From Campylobacter gastrosuis (GTDB lineage: Bacteria > Campylobacterota > Campylobacteria > Campylobacterales > Campylobacteraceae): a stretch of 64,000 nt of DNA. The DNA lies in NCBI RefSeq assembly GCF_030249845.1, contig NZ_JANURM010000006.1, positions 1-64,000 on the forward strand, given 5' to 3'. Below the pieces are notes generated by a model that ran no database searches, had not been told where the DNA came from, and was given only the letters and a program-made list of their open reading frames with translations. The position numbers were made by a program, and so were the translations under genes. This document shows positions 1 through 14,040 of this stretch, piece by piece (positions within the stretch are counted from its first letter, which is position 1; every line of letters begins with the position of its first letter).

Positions 1-57
1 AACTGCGTTTGCGTGGGTGTTTAGGGCATTTACGTTCGTGTTAATGCGAAAACTCAT
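1..57 (-). CDS. Flagellin, N-terminal fragment cut by the window edge
   Basis: Only the first 19 codons are inside the window. They are identical at the DNA level to the start of the complete flagellin at 61831-63378 (protein begins [19 protein letters not shown]). The ATG is at 57-55, with an AAGGAT ribosome site just upstream. The product should be a flagellar filament subunit exported by the flagellar type III system. Because the rest lies outside the window, I cannot tell whether it is a full second flagellin or a truncated copy. Confidence 0.85.
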   Translation of the reverse strand, partial: MSFRINTNVNALNTHANAV

Positions 58-107
58 TGTGTATCCTTTTAAGTTTTATTTCAAGCTTTTTGCTTGTTAA
101 AACCCAA

Positions 108-134
108 ATCGGCAAAAAAAAAAAAAAACGTTTA
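108..134 (-). promoter_or_regulatory. Sigma-28-type flagellin promoter with T15 spacer (copy 1)
   Basis: Read on the minus strand: TAAA (134-131), 17 bases made of CG plus fifteen T, then GCCGAT (113-108). This resembles the FliA box TAAA-N15-GCCGATAA, but the spacer is two bases long. A small hairpin (CAAGC-AAAAA-GCTTG, 96-82) lies in the 5' UTR. No sigma-54 box (GGAA/TTGC spacing) is visible. Confidence 0.65.
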
Positions 135-180
135 GGGGTTTAGAGAGAATTTGTGAAAAAATTTTAAAAATTAAGAGAAA

Positions 181-193
181 GTAGCCAAAATGG

Positions 194-197
<4 letters not shown>
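181..197. terminator. Hairpin terminator after recJ
   Basis: GTAGCCA-AAA-TGGCTAC forms a 7-bp stem. On the minus strand it is followed by TTTCTCTT. The recJ stop codon (196-194) lies within it. The same hairpin follows the MFS gene at 63501-63517, so it belongs to the duplicated flagellin upstream segment. Confidence 0.6.
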
Positions 198-3425
<3,228 letters not shown>

Positions 3426-3514
3426 TTATATCCTTTTTAAATTTAAAGATTACTATTTTTTGACTATATTATGCTATCATTAGTAAAGTATTAAAAATAA
3501 AAGGGGATTTAACA

Positions 3515-6500
3515 ATGAAAATTTTAACTTTTTCAATGATTTGTGCGACAATTTTGCTTGGAGCTGATGTAGCAAATGAGATAACTTACCTATCAAACAC
3601 AAAAAAATCTTATGAGCTAATAAAACTACCACAAGCGATGAGTGAAAATCCTAATATCAATGGCAACGGCGTAAATATCGGTGTGGTTGATACGAATTTT
3701 AATAAATCTCATCAGAGTTTAGCTGGTAAATTTTTAAGCATTGACGGCACACCTTATGATGAGAAAGTAGGCGATAGTGGCTGGTGGGCTAGGTATCCAC
3801 ACGGCACACATATAGCTAGCATTATCGCTGGTAATGACCTTGGCGATGATAAACCAAAGGGCGTGGCTGTGGGGGCTAAAATTTACGGCGTGCAGTCAAA
3901 AATGGGCTATTATTCGCCGGATATTAACTTAAAAGAGTATTTTAACAACCGCCCTGAGGTTAAAATTATAAACAATTCAAGGGCTATAAATATTAAGCTT
4001 GGCGAAAATTTTGACTTTTTCTCGCCAAAAAGCCTAGATGAAGCGATAAAAGCGATAAATACTGGCTATGTTTATAAAAACGACAACGATGAAAACGACC
4101 TTAGAAATTTAGTCTGGCTTTCAAAAAATAATCAGGTTTTAAATATCTTTGGAGCTGGCAACAGAGGGCTAAATCATCCTGAAATTTCAGCACTCTTGCC
4201 ATATTTTGACCACGAGTTACTTAGCTACATTGCCGTTGGTGCTTTAAACACCGAGCATATCACAATGCAAGGCGAAAAGGCAATCATCGCTGAAAACGGC
4301 ATTTTAGATGTAACAAACACCTTTAAAGGTGCCGTAAATTTCTCAATTATGGCGCCGGGCGGTAAAATTTTAGGCGCAAATGCGTTTTTTGACAAAAAGG
4401 ATATTTTTTCAAATTTTACACCAAAAAATTGCGATAGTTTAAGTGGCGAAGAAAAAAGTGCGTGTATTTGGAAAAATAGCGAAGACAAGCGAAACTATGA
4501 TGAAGTTATGAAAGATAGAACTGCCCAATTTAAAGCAGATGACGGCACAAGCCAAGCTACGGCTATTGTTAGCGGCGTGGCAGCTTTGGTGCAGCAAAAA
4601 TTCCCATTCTTAGATGGCAAACAAATCGCCGATGTGCTTTTATCAACGGCAAACAACAACTACGAGCTACCAAAATTTATAGTTAGAAAGCACGGATACG
4701 GCGAAAATAGAATAGCCTATATAGGCGTATCAGCCCTGCCAAGCGAAGATGAGATAAAAAGCGACTTGCAAAAAGCTGGGTTTAGCGAAAAAGACATAAC
4801 AGAAATTTTAAAGGCGCAAAAATCAATCCTAACGCCAAGCGAAGTAATGGGTCAAGGCATAATTGACACTAAAAAAGCACTAAATGGACTTGGCACACTT
4901 GATGCAAATCGCCTTATGCCAAGTTGGGTTGGCGTTGCAAATTACACAATTGACACAAATGGCTTTGATGCCACGTTTTCAAACGACATAGGTCAAAAGA
5001 AGTGGGATGACGCACTTCACTCGCCAGAGGTAAATGAAAAATACGGCAAAATTTTGCGTGATTTAGATGTAGGACTAGATAAAATCGGCGACGGCACACT
5101 AACACTTAGTGGCAACAACAGCTACAAGGGCAAGACCTACGTAAGAGGCGGCGAGCTAATACTAACTGGCAGTCTTGATAGCGATGTCATCGTCCAAAAC
5201 GCAAAATTTAGCGGTAACGGCACAATAAACGCAAGTCTAACAAATAGTGGCTTTGTAGAAGCCCTAAACACCGATACATTAACGATAAATAACTATTACC
5301 GACAGACAAATGATGGCAATTTAATCTTAAATTTTAACACCAAATCAAACTCAAAAATAAAGGCACAAAACTATCTCATAGAGGGCGGTAAGCTACTTTA
5401 TAAGCCGATTTTGGGCGAATTTTACGCAGCAAATCAAAAGGTCGTGATAGATTTAGGCGAGTTAAAAACGCACCTTGATAAATTTAGTGGAGTTGAGATT
5501 TTAAGCAATGGTGCTGTTGATTTTGACATTAAAAATTTCATCATCGCACAAGATAAAACAACCATAAACGACCAAACACAACCGCCTTTAACACCGCCTG
5601 AAAATCCGAGTGAAAAACCAGCAGAAAAGCCGACAACACCTGAAACACCAAGCAAACCAACCACGCCTACAAATCCAAACAAACCTGAAAAACCAGCCGA
5701 AAATCCAAGCGAGATTACCGCTGAAATTAAAATCAAAAAAGATGCCTACGAAGTCGCAAATAGCAATGTCGGCAGTGCGATTTATCAAGCTAGAATTTCG
5801 CCAAATCTAAGCGATGAATACAAAGAAATTTTTAAAATTCTTGATACAAAAACACCAGCAAGCGAGCAAATTTTAAACAGCATAGCTGATGATAAAAGCC
5901 AAGACGCCACGCAAAATCGGCTCACACAAACTAGAATTAACGCTCAAAACAATATGATTTTTAGCCTAAATCCGCAAAATTTCACAAATATTTTAACCGC
6001 AAACAGCCTTGCCAAACCAATAAAAATCGCAAGCATTAGCGATGATGTGATGAGTTTTAAGGTGCTAAATGACAGCATTGAGCCAAGCAAAAACCACGCA
6101 TTTTACCTAACTCCAAGCTACAAAAAAACACGTGGCGACAACGGCGAAAACGGCAGTGCTTACGGCTTTAATCTAGGCTTTGCAACAGCCATAGATGATA
6201 GGCAAAATTTAGCACTTAGCCTAAGCTATCAAAAGGCAAAAGATGAGTATGATTTGGCTGATTTTAACTCAAATTATGTGAATTTTGGGCTAAATCACGT
6301 CCTTGATGCTGGAGCGTTTAAAATTTTAAGCGGGGTTAGTCTTGGCGGCGGCAAAAATGACTTTGAGCGTGAAATTTTAGGCACAAGCAAACTAAATGGC
6401 TCATACAAAAATCTATTTTTAACTGCCACACTTGGCGTTTCAAAGGCGTTTGAGTTTGGCGATTTTAGCCTCTTACCACTTGGTTATTTTGGCTACAATT

Positions 6501-6886
6501 TTATCCGCCAAAACGCATTTAGCGAGAGCGGTGCGGTCTTTGCAAAGGAATTTGAAGCGATAAATCATCACTCAACCCTGCTTGGAACTGGGGTAAATTT
6601 AAACCATACACAAGAGCTTGAAAATGCGATTTTACAGCTTGGCGGATTTGTTATTTTTGAGCGTAGATTAAGCGGTGCAAACTACGATACAAAGGTGCGT
6701 TTTAAGGATTTTGATGACAGCTATTTTACACAAAAATATGAGCTAAATAAAAATCTCTTAACGCTTGGGTTAAACTCGCAAATTGACTTTAAAAATGGTG
6801 CATTTTTTAGGCTAAACCTAGCAAACGAAATAGCAAAAACTCAAAAAAGCGTAAGCATTTTTGCTACGCTAGGCTATAAATTTTAA
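3515..6886 (+). CDS. Subtilisin-like serine protease autotransporter
   Basis: A 1123-residue surface or secreted protease of type V secretion. Order of parts: Sec signal peptide (about 1-17, ending LLGA); S8 protease domain with Asp59 (GVVDTNF), His96 (PHGTHIA) and Ser346 (DDGTSQAT); a passenger-associated beta-strand repeat (GDGTLTLSGNNSYKGKT); a Pro/Glu/Lys/Thr-rich linker near residues 690-735; and a C-terminal autotransporter beta barrel ending in the aromatic residues YKF. The catalytic triad appears complete, so it should be active. Substrate is unknown; related proteases cleave host proteins or process other surface proteins. AAGGGGA upstream of ATG 3515 is a good ribosome site. It is a single-gene unit closed by a terminator. 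Confidence 0.9.
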   Translation: MKILTFSMICATILLGADVANEITYLSNTKKSYELIKLPQAMSENPNINGNGVNIGVVDTNFNKSHQSLAGKFLSIDGTPYDEKVGDSGWWARYPHGTHIASIIAGNDLGDDKPKGVAVGAKIYGVQSKMGYYSPDINLKEYFNNRPEVKIINNSRAINIKLGENFDFFSPKSLDEAIKAINTGYVYKNDNDENDLRNLVWLSKNNQVLNIFGAGNRGLNHPEISALLPYFDHELLSYIAVGALNTEHITMQGEKAIIAENGILDVTNTFKGAVNFSIMAPGGKILGANAFFDKKDIFSNFTPKNCDSLSGEEKSACIWKNSEDKRNYDEVMKDRTAQFKADDGTSQATAIVSGVAALVQQKFPFLDGKQIADVLLSTANNNYELPKFIVRKHGYGENRIAYIGVSALPSEDEIKSDLQKAGFSEKDITEILKAQKSILTPSEVMGQGIIDTKKALNGLGTLDANRLMPSWVGVANYTIDTNGFDATFSNDIGQKKWDDALHSPEVNEKYGKILRDLDVGLDKIGDGTLTLSGNNSYKGKTYVRGGELILTGSLDSDVIVQNAKFSGNGTINASLTNSGFVEALNTDTLTINNYYRQTNDGNLILNFNTKSNSKIKAQNYLIEGGKLLYKPILGEFYAANQKVVIDLGELKTHLDKFSGVEILSNGAVDFDIKNFIIAQDKTTINDQTQPPLTPPENPSEKPAEKPTTPETPSKPTTPTNPNKPEKPAENPSEITAEIKIKKDAYEVANSNVGSAIYQARISPNLSDEYKEIFKILDTKTPASEQILNSIADDKSQDATQNRLTQTRINAQNNMIFSLNPQNFTNILTANSLAKPIKIASISDDVMSFKVLNDSIEPSKNHAFYLTPSYKKTRGDNGENGSAYGFNLGFATAIDDRQNLALSLSYQKAKDEYDLADFNSNYVNFGLNHVLDAGAFKILSGVSLGGGKNDFEREILGTSKLNGSYKNLFLTATLGVSKAFEFGDFSLLPLGYFGYNFIRQNAFSESGAVFAKEFEAINHHSTLLGTGVNLNHTQELENAILQLGGFVIFERRLSGANYDTKVRFKDFDDSYFTQKYELNKNLLTLGLNSQIDFKNGAFFRLNLANEIAKTQKSVSIFATLGYKF

Positions 6887-6905
6887 GGGGAATTTATCCC
6901 CTTAA
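6883..6905 (+). terminator. Terminator after the autotransporter
   Basis: TTAAGGGG, a seven-base loop, then CCCCTTAA: an 8-bp stem overlapping the stop codon, followed by AT-rich sequence. Confidence 0.7.
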
Positions 6906-7011
6906 ATTAAAAACCAATATCAATTAAAACTGCATAAAATTTATAACTTTTATCAAAATTTCAAGCTCTTTTTGTTACAATTTCAAAATATTTTTACACA
7001 AAGGAGATAAA

Positions 7012-7743
7012 TTGAAACAAATGGCAATAGAGCATATGAATAGCTCTCACAAAGACGTTCTAGTCGCATTTTGTAAGAAATTTGCGGGGGTGGATAATCC
7101 TACAAATGTAAGGCTAGATGATATAAATGAGGACGGGGTTAGCATTAGTTGTGATGAAAATAGCACCTTTATACCCTTTCTAAAAAAGGCTGAACTAAAT
7201 AATAATGGTTTTAAAAATACAATCATAGAACTTTATGAGAGCATTAAAGATGAAAATGGGGTAGAAAAGAGCCTTTTAGACTTCATAAACGGCTTTAAAA
7301 CACTCATTATTTCAAGCATAAAAGATGGCTTTGCTAACTCATCTTACGCCCCATTTATCAGGCAAGATGATAATTTTTATATCTGCATATCATCAGTGGC
7401 AGCTCACTACGAGGCAATCAGGCAAAATCCAGATAAAATTTCAATCCTTTTTATACAAAACGAAAACGAAGCAAAGAGCCTTTTTGCAAGGGTTAGAGCG
7501 AGTTTTAATGCGGTTTGCGAGTTTGTTGATGATAGTTTAAAAGATAGCTACTTAGATATTTTTGAGGCAAACTTTAAAAACGAATCGGCACTAAAATTTA
7601 TTAGAGATATGAAGGACTTTCATATCGTTAAAATAAGCCCTAAAAATGGGCGTTTTGTCAAAGGTTTTGGCTCGGCTTACGACACAAATGGGCTAAAAAT
7701 CATAAACGCAAACCGAGTAAATAATCCGCACGAAAAGAGGTAG
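7012..7743 (+). CDS. hugZ: HugZ/ChuZ-type haem oxygenase-like protein (haem iron utilisation)
   Basis: HugZ-family proteins have a split-barrel flavin-reductase-like fold and open haem to release iron in the cytoplasm. The sequence shows the family core SSYAPFIRQDDNFYIC, then AAHYEAIRQNPDKIS, and the C-terminal FGSAYD haem-region motif. At 243 residues it is close to the H. pylori and C. jejuni proteins. The start is TTG at 7012, placed by an excellent AAGGAG six bases upstream; the next ATG (7021) lacks one. No haem transporter genes adjoin it, unlike the chu locus of C. jejuni. It converges on carB with a shared terminator. Activity on haem is inferred from family. Confidence 0.82.
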   Translation: MKQMAIEHMNSSHKDVLVAFCKKFAGVDNPTNVRLDDINEDGVSISCDENSTFIPFLKKAELNNNGFKNTIIELYESIKDENGVEKSLLDFINGFKTLIISSIKDGFANSSYAPFIRQDDNFYICISSVAAHYEAIRQNPDKISILFIQNENEAKSLFARVRASFNAVCEFVDDSLKDSYLDIFEANFKNESALKFIRDMKDFHIVKISPKNGRFVKGFGSAYDTNGLKIINANRVNNPHEKR

Positions 7744-7767
7744 TTTAACCCCATTTTGGGGTTAAAC
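7743..7767. terminator. Bidirectional terminator between hugZ and carB
   Basis: GTTTAACCCC, a five-base loop, then GGGGTTAAAC: a perfect 10-bp stem between convergent genes, overlapping the carB stop codon. Confidence 0.8.
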
Positions 7768-10700
7768 TTGTAAAAATTCTTGGAGTGATTTTACTTTAAG
7801 CACATCGCCGTTTTGAGCCGATGTTATCGCACTTACGGCGATTTTTGCACTTCTTATGTTTGTAAAATATGGCAGTTTAAAACGCAAGATATTTTGGCGA
7901 ATTTTCTTGCCGTCCTCGCTGTTTGATTTGCTATCACTCGTGTTAATAACGAGTGCTATATCGCCGTTTTTTAGCCTATCTTCAATGTTTGGGCGACCCT
8001 CGCTGATTTTATAGACAAACTCCGCTTCAATGCCGTTTTCTTTTAAAATTTTATGCGTTCCGCTTGTTGCAACGATATTAAATCCTAAATTTTTAAGCTC
8101 TCTTGCTAGGCTTATGCCTTGGGGTTTATCGGCATCAGCTAGGGTTATAAATACGTTGCCACCGCTTGGCAGGGTGTTATTTGCAGCAATTTGGCTTTTA
8201 GCAAACGCCACGTTAAAACTACTTGCAATGCCCATAACTTCGCCAGTTGATTTCATCTCTGGACCAAGTATTAAATCAGCACCAGTTAGTTTATTAAATG
8301 GGAAAACCGCCTCTTTTACGCTTATGTGCTTTGGCGTTTTTGGTAGTAAAATTCCATCACTTTCGGTTAAAACGCCGTATTTATCGTAAAATTTCAGTGC
8401 CTCACGCAAGTTGCCCTGCCACATTACGCGAGTTGCGACCTTTGCGATTGGCATACCAGTTGCCTTGCTTACAAACGGCACGGTGCGACTAGCACGAGGA
8501 TTAACCTCAATCATATAAAGCTCGTTTTCATAGATTGCAAACTGGATATTTAAAAGCCCAACAACGCCCAAATTTAGGGCAATATCACGAGTTTGAGTGC
8601 GCACTTTTTTTATCATCTCATCACTTAGGCTTTGAGGTGGCAAAATACAAGCGCTATCGCCCGAGTGAATTCCAGCCTCTTCAATATGCTCCATTATCGC
8701 GCCGATATAAACGTCCTTGCCGTCACTTATCGCATCAACATCAAGCTCGGTCGCATCTTGTAAAAATTTATCAAGCAACACTGGCGAGTTATTGCTAACC
8801 TTAACCGCCTCGCTCATATATTCACGTAGCTCCGCCTCGCTATGCACACGCCTCATCGCACGACCGCCAAGCACGTAGCTAGGGCGAACAAGCACCGGAT
8901 AGCCAATCTCATTTGCCTTTCTTATGGCTTCATCTTCGCTTGTAGCGGTGTCATTTTTAGGCTGCTTAATGCCGATTTTATCTATAAATTCGCTAAATTT
9001 CTTTCTATCTTCTGCAATGTCAATCGTCCTTGCACTTGTGCCAATTATTTTTGCACCTATAATGCTTAGGCGTTTTGAAAATTTAAGCGGAGTTTGACCG
9101 CCAAAATGCACGATAACGCCGTCTGGCTTCTCTTTATCAATGACTGAGCGTAAATGCTCAAAGTCAATTGGCTCAAAGTACAAAATATCGCTCGTGTCGT
9201 AATCTGTCGAAACGGTTTCTGGGTTGCAGTTATACATTATCGTTTTCACGCCCAAATCCCTAAGTGCGTAACTAGCGTGAACACAGCAGTAATCAAACTC
9301 AATGCCCTGCCCTATTCTGTTTGGGCCACCTCCAATTATCATCACCTTTTTTTCGTTTGAAATTTCATCTTTTTGCGGTAGCTTTGTGATATTTGTGCTT
9401 GAATAAAGATACGGCGTAAGTGCTTTAAACTCCCCAGCACACGTATCAACCTCGCTGTATTCTAAATTTATACCAAGCTTGTTTCTAGCAAAAAATATAT
9501 CGTTTTGACTTAGTTCTAAATTGTCCTTTAAGTCAATAAGCTGGGCGATTTTTTTATCCGAAAAGCCCATAGTTTTAGCAAGTCTTAGCAAATTTTCATC
9601 GTTTAAAATATCCATATCAATGCGGTTTTCAAACTCCACAATCTCTTTTATTTGATTTAAAAAATACCTATCAATCCTGCTAAATTCATAAACCTCATCA
9701 ATGCTAAATCCAGCCCTAAACGCCTGTGCTACCATTAAAATTCGCTTCTCGTTTGCGTGTCTTAGTCCGTAAATTAGCTCATCGCGGCTTAAATTTAGCG
9801 TGTCAAATCCGCCCAAATCTCGCTCTAAACTACAAAGCGCCTTTTGGATACTCTCTTTAAACGTCCTACCAATCGCCATAACTTCGCCAACAGACTTCAT
9901 CGCTGTGCCAAGATGTGGGTTAGCACCAGCAAATTTCTCAAACGTAAAGCGTGGAATTTTTGTAACGATATAATCAATCACTGGCTCAAAACTTGCTGGT
10001 GTGCCTGTAATGTCGTTTTTAATCTCATCAAGGCTAAAACCAACGGCTAAAAGCGTGGCGACTTTGGCGATAGGATAGCCAGTAGCCTTACTTGCAAGGG
10101 CTGAACTGCGAGAAACGCGTGGATTCATCTCAATGACAATCATTCTGCCAGTGTTTGGCTCAATGGCAAACTGGACGTTTGAACCGCCCGTATCAACGCC
10201 GATCTCACGCAAAATCGCAAAACTTGCGTCACGCATATTTTGATACTCTTTATCTGTTAGCGTTAGGGCTGGGGCAATTGTGATGCTGTCCCCTGTATGA
10301 ACGCCCATTGGGTCAAAATTTTCAATTGAGCATACGATTATGCAGTTATCGTTTTTATCACGAATAACCTCCATTTCGTATTCTTTCCAGCCAAGAAGGC
10401 TCTCTTCAATTAAAATTTCGTGTATCGGACTGGCTTCAAGACCACGCTGCGCTAAATCCTTAAACTCATCAATATTATAAGCCACGCCACTACCAGCACC
10501 GCCAAGCGTAAAAGAGGCACGTATCATTAGCGGATAGCCTATCTCATTTGCTGCATTTAACGCCTCATCAAAATTATAAGCGTAAGCCGATTTTGGCAAA
10601 TCCATACCGATTTTTTTCATAGCCTCTTTAAAAATTTGCCTATCTTCGCCCTTTTTTATCGCCTCTGGGTTTGCGCCTAGGAATTTCACATTGCCAAGCA

Positions 10701-11019
10701 TATTATGCTCATAAAGCTCCATAGCGACGTTTAGCGCGACTTGTCCGCCCATTGTCGGCAAAATCGCATCAACTTTCTCACGCTCAATAATGCTTTTTAT
10801 GCTCTCTTTTGTAATCGGCTCAATGTATGTAGCGTCGGCAAAATCAGGGTCTGTCATAATGGTAGCTGGGTTTGAGTTTATAAGCACCACTCTATAACCC
10901 AGCTCTTTTAGGGTCTTAGCAGCCTGTGTGCCTGAGTAGTCAAATTCACACGCCTGACCTATCACGATAGGGCCTGAACCTATCAACAAAATGGTTTTAA
11001 TATCATCTCTTTTTGGCAT
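7762..11019 (-). CDS. carB: Carbamoyl-phosphate synthase large subunit
   Basis: CarB makes carbamoyl phosphate from bicarbonate, ammonia (from CarA) and two ATP, feeding arginine and pyrimidine synthesis. The protein has the duplicated ATP-grasp layout: [19 protein letters not shown] at the N-terminus and [16 protein letters not shown] at the start of the second half, with the matching [12 protein letters not shown] and [12 protein letters not shown] catalytic motifs. A C-terminal MGS-like allosteric domain ends it. At 1085 residues it is full length. Its ATG overlaps the mreC stop by one base, so it is probably co-transcribed downstream of mreBC. carA is not in the window. Confidence 0.97.
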   Translation of the reverse strand: MPKRDDIKTILLIGSGPIVIGQACEFDYSGTQAAKTLKELGYRVVLINSNPATIMTDPDFADATYIEPITKESIKSIIEREKVDAILPTMGGQVALNVAMELYEHNMLGNVKFLGANPEAIKKGEDRQIFKEAMKKIGMDLPKSAYAYNFDEALNAANEIGYPLMIRASFTLGGAGSGVAYNIDEFKDLAQRGLEASPIHEILIEESLLGWKEYEMEVIRDKNDNCIIVCSIENFDPMGVHTGDSITIAPALTLTDKEYQNMRDASFAILREIGVDTGGSNVQFAIEPNTGRMIVIEMNPRVSRSSALASKATGYPIAKVATLLAVGFSLDEIKNDITGTPASFEPVIDYIVTKIPRFTFEKFAGANPHLGTAMKSVGEVMAIGRTFKESIQKALCSLERDLGGFDTLNLSRDELIYGLRHANEKRILMVAQAFRAGFSIDEVYEFSRIDRYFLNQIKEIVEFENRIDMDILNDENLLRLAKTMGFSDKKIAQLIDLKDNLELSQNDIFFARNKLGINLEYSEVDTCAGEFKALTPYLYSSTNITKLPQKDEISNEKKVMIIGGGPNRIGQGIEFDYCCVHASYALRDLGVKTIMYNCNPETVSTDYDTSDILYFEPIDFEHLRSVIDKEKPDGVIVHFGGQTPLKFSKRLSIIGAKIIGTSARTIDIAEDRKKFSEFIDKIGIKQPKNDTATSEDEAIRKANEIGYPVLVRPSYVLGGRAMRRVHSEAELREYMSEAVKVSNNSPVLLDKFLQDATELDVDAISDGKDVYIGAIMEHIEEAGIHSGDSACILPPQSLSDEMIKKVRTQTRDIALNLGVVGLLNIQFAIYENELYMIEVNPRASRTVPFVSKATGMPIAKVATRVMWQGNLREALKFYDKYGVLTESDGILLPKTPKHISVKEAVFPFNKLTGADLILGPEMKSTGEVMGIASSFNVAFAKSQIAANNTLPSGGNVFITLADADKPQGISLARELKNLGFNIVATSGTHKILKENGIEAEFVYKISEGRPNIEDRLKNGDIALVINTSDSKSNSEDGKKIRQNILRFKLPYFTNIRSAKIAVSAITSAQNGDVLKVKSLQEFLQV

Positions 11020-11774
11020 TACTTATCCTTTGTTACAACATATAAAAAACTAGGCATATTTACCTTGACATAAGGCTCAATTATGGCACTTTGATATGAG
11101 CTTTCATCGTAAATTTTAACCACCTTGCCAACTCCAACCCCACCAAAAAATATCCCATCAAGTCCGCTTGTATAAACCTCATCGCCGACCTTTGGGCTTA
11201 GCCACTGGGGGATAAATTTTATCACCATACCATTTTTACTGCCGTGAGCAATGCCCGGGATTTTATCGGCTCCGATATAAACTGAAAATATGCTCTTTGG
11301 GTCATTTTGAAGCAAAGCCATTGGGCGATAATCCTTTGAAACTACGATACCAGCGGTCTTGCCTTGATAGATTAATCCATAAATTTTATTTGGGTTATAA
11401 TCCTTAAAATCGCTTATGTAAATTTTGCCATAATCGCTTATGTTTGCGTAGCCTAGGGTTTTTACGAGCGTGATTTGTGGATTAAAGGCGGTTGAGTTTT
11501 TATCTTTTAAAATTTCGTTTAATTCATTTGCAAATGTAGATAACAAAACGGCTGAGCGTTCAAGCTCGGCGTTTTGCTTTCTTAGACTCTCTATCTCTTG
11601 TGCTTGGCGAAAATGCTCATTAATCTCATCTTTTATCCCCTTTGTAAATGAGAGATAGCTCCCTACAACGGCGTTGCTAAAATTTACGACAACACCGCCA
11701 ACGTAGGGGCTTTTATAGATTGAGATAACAGCTAAAAAAGCCACAAAGATAAAGAGTAAAATTTTAGTCTTCAT
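11019..11774 (-). CDS. mreC: Rod shape-determining protein MreC
   Basis: MreC is a periplasmic scaffold anchored by one N-terminal membrane helix ([16 protein letters not shown], residues 5-20). A coiled-coil stretch around 55-90 precedes the beta-barrel MreC domain containing the [11 protein letters not shown] segment. It links cytoplasmic MreB to the cell-wall elongation enzymes. It overlaps the 3' end of mreB by 11 bases. No mreD follows; carB does. Length (251) is normal for epsilonproteobacteria. Confidence 0.93.
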   Translation of the reverse strand: MKTKILLFIFVAFLAVISIYKSPYVGGVVVNFSNAVVGSYLSFTKGIKDEINEHFRQAQEIESLRKQNAELERSAVLLSTFANELNEILKDKNSTAFNPQITLVKTLGYANISDYGKIYISDFKDYNPNKIYGLIYQGKTAGIVVSKDYRPMALLQNDPKSIFSVYIGADKIPGIAHGSKNGMVIKFIPQWLSPKVGDEVYTSGLDGIFFGGVGVGKVVKIYDESSYQSAIIEPYVKVNMPSFLYVVTKDK

Positions 11775-12804
11775 TTGTTATTTGTTGAAGTACTTCTACC
11801 TTTTCTAACGCCTTACCAGTGCCACGAGCAACGGCTAAAAGTGGCTCATCTGCTATGCTTACTGGCAGTTTTACGATATCGCTTAGATACTTATCAAGCC
11901 CACGGATTAAAGCGCCGCCGCCAGTTAAAACAATGCCGTTTTCAACAATATCAGCTGCTAAATCTGGTGGCATTACTTCAAGCACGGCTTTAAGTGCGTC
12001 AGCAATCTCTTTAAGTGGCTCACGCATAGCCTCACGCACGTCCTCGCTGGTTAGCTCAATACGGCTAAGCAAACCAGTCATCTGATCCCTGCCCTTAACG
12101 GTAATGCTAAGCTCACGCTCTAATGGCACGGCTGAACCGATATTTATCTTAATATCCTCGCCAGTTCGCTCGCCAATTAGCAGGTTGTATTTCTCTTTTA
12201 TGTAATTTACAATGCTAATGTCCATCTTATCGCCAGCTACTCTAATTGACTTTGAGATAACAAGACCGCCAAGCGAAACCACGCCAATCTCGGTAGTGCC
12301 ACCACCAATATCAACAACAAGGCTACCGCGTGATTCTGTTATTGGTAAATTTGCACCAATTGCGGCTGCCATTGGCTCTTCAATCAAAAACACCTCTCTT
12401 GCACCAGCGCTTAATGCACTCTCCTTGACTGCCTTTCGCTCAACTTGTGTTAGTCCATAAGGCACAGAAATGATGATACGAGGGCGTAAAAAGCTCTTTC
12501 TTTTGTGCGTCTTTTCTATAAAATATCTAATCATCTTCTCAGTCATATCAAAATCAGCAATCACGCCGTCTCTCATCGGGCGAATCGCATCAATGCCACT
12601 TGGCGTCTTGCCGACCATCTCTTTGGCTGCGTGTCCTACGGCTAGAATTTTTTGCTTACCACCGTATCTTTCACGCTGGACTGCTACGACTGATGGTTCG
12701 TTAATAATAATGCCCTTATCTTTAACAAGCACGAGCGTGTTTGCCGTGCCTAAATCTATACCCATATCGCTTGAAAAAAATCCGATAAGTTGGTCTAAAA
12801 TCAT
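11764..12804 (-). CDS. mreB: Rod shape-determining protein MreB
   Basis: MreB is an actin-like ATPase whose membrane-associated filaments direct lateral cell-wall synthesis and keep the cell rod- or helix-shaped. Phosphate 1 motif MGIDLGTANTLV is near residue 14, the phosphate 2 region is VVDIGGGTTEIGV, and the adenosine-binding loop is IVLTGGGALIRGL. Its 346 residues are typical. It lies 9 bases after clpX and overlaps mreC, as part of the clpX-mreB-mreC-carB run. Confidence 0.97.
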   Translation of the reverse strand: MILDQLIGFFSSDMGIDLGTANTLVLVKDKGIIINEPSVVAVQRERYGGKQKILAVGHAAKEMVGKTPSGIDAIRPMRDGVIADFDMTEKMIRYFIEKTHKRKSFLRPRIIISVPYGLTQVERKAVKESALSAGAREVFLIEEPMAAAIGANLPITESRGSLVVDIGGGTTEIGVVSLGGLVISKSIRVAGDKMDISIVNYIKEKYNLLIGERTGEDIKINIGSAVPLERELSITVKGRDQMTGLLSRIELTSEDVREAMREPLKEIADALKAVLEVMPPDLAADIVENGIVLTGGGALIRGLDKYLSDIVKLPVSIADEPLLAVARGTGKALEKVEVLQQITNED

Positions 12805-12813
12805 CTTTGTCCT

Positions 12814-14040
12814 TTATGCACTTTTGTTTTGTTTTATTAAAATCGGCTTTTCATCGCCTTTAACGACATCTTTTGAGATGATGACCTCATAGCCAGAAAG
12901 CTCTGGCAGGTCATACATAAGGTCAATCATAATCTCTTCCATAATGCTTCTAAGTCCCCTAGCACCGGTCTTTCGCTCAATGGCTAGACTTGCAATCTCG
13001 CTTAACGCCTCATCATCAAATTTCAAACTAGCCCCATCAATGGCAAATAACTTTTGATATTGCTTTAAAATGGCGTTTTTTGGCTCGGTTAAAATTTTAA
13101 CCATATCATCTTTTGTAATCTCATTTAGCGTAGCCACGACGTGTAGGCGTCCGATTAATTCAGGGATTAGCCCAAAATGCACAAGGTCATCAGGTTCAAG
13201 CATATTTAGTAAATTTTCACGCTCACTTTTGTTGCGTTTTTCTTGATTAAAGCCAAGCACGTTTTTGCCAATACGGCGTTCAATAATATCAATAAGTCCG
13301 TCAAATGCCCCACCGCAAACAAATAAAATATTTGTCGTATCAATCTGAATGAAGTCCTGATTTGGGTGTTTTCTGCCACCTTTTGGCGGGATATTTACAA
13401 GACTGCCCTCAATGATTTTAAGCAGTGCTTGCTGCACACCCTCGCCACTAACATCACGCGTAATTGAGCGATTTTCACTCATTCTAGCGATTTTATCTAT
13501 CTCATCAACAAAAACAATGCCCTGTTCTGCCCGTTTTACGTCGCCGTTTGCCGCTTGAAGAAGGCGAGTTAAGATATTTTCAACATCCTCTCCGACATAC
13601 CCAGCCTCAGTTAAGCTCGTGGCATCACAAATTGCAATCGGCACATCAAGGAATTTTGCCAAAGTCTGTGCCATTAGCGTTTTGCCACTGCCAGTTGGGC
13701 CAACTAGCAAGATATTTGACTTTGAAATTTCGGTGTCATCTTTTATCTCGCTCTGCTTAAAAATTCTCTTATAATGATTATAAACGCCAACGCTAAATAC
13801 CTTTTTAGCCCTATCCTGACCGATAACATAGCTATCAAGCACGGCTTTTAGCTCTTTTGGTGTTAAATTTTTATGCTCTTTTGTTATTTCGGTAAAATCA
13901 TCTTGGCTCTCTTCGCCGTAAAGCACGTTGTAAGCGGCATTTACGCAGTATTCGCAAATATAAACGCTGTCATCTTCGTTTGATAAAATTCGCCTATCGT
14001 TGCTCTCAAATTCTCCACAAAAATTACATTTTTTTGCCAT
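12814..14040 (-). CDS. clpX: ATP-dependent Clp protease ATP-binding subunit ClpX
   Basis: ClpX is the AAA+ unfoldase that feeds substrates to ClpP. The N-terminal C4 zinc finger is visible (CNFC ... CEYC), then Walker A GPTGSGKT, Walker [11 protein letters not shown], the pore loop GYVGEDV and the C-terminal small domain ([10 protein letters not shown]). Length 408 fits. Its start codon overlaps the lpxA stop (ATTA junction at 14040), indicating coupling. Confidence 0.97.
   Translation of the reverse strand: MAKKCNFCGEFESNDRRILSNEDDSVYICEYCVNAAYNVLYGEESQDDFTEITKEHKNLTPKELKAVLDSYVIGQDRAKKVFSVGVYNHYKRIFKQSEIKDDTEISKSNILLVGPTGSGKTLMAQTLAKFLDVPIAICDATSLTEAGYVGEDVENILTRLLQAANGDVKRAEQGIVFVDEIDKIARMSENRSITRDVSGEGVQQALLKIIEGSLVNIPPKGGRKHPNQDFIQIDTTNILFVCGGAFDGLIDIIERRIGKNVLGFNQEKRNKSERENLLNMLEPDDLVHFGLIPELIGRLHVVATLNEITKDDMVKILTEPKNAILKQYQKLFAIDGASLKFDDEALSEIASLAIERKTGARGLRSIMEEIMIDLMYDLPELSGYEVIISKDVVKGDEKPILIKQNKSA

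Noticed and set aside
114-128. Poly-A run as simple intergenic low complexity
   Set aside because: It lies precisely between -35-like and -10-like sigma-28 elements in both flagellin copies and differs in length, so I kept it as a candidate switch.
5434-5810. Overlapping minus and plus frames within the autotransporter linker
   Set aside because: Caused by the Pro/Glu/Lys-rich repetitive linker; no independent support.
12470-12892. 140-codon plus-strand frame across mreB and clpX
   Set aside because: Antisense shadow of two clear genes with conserved motifs on the minus strand.
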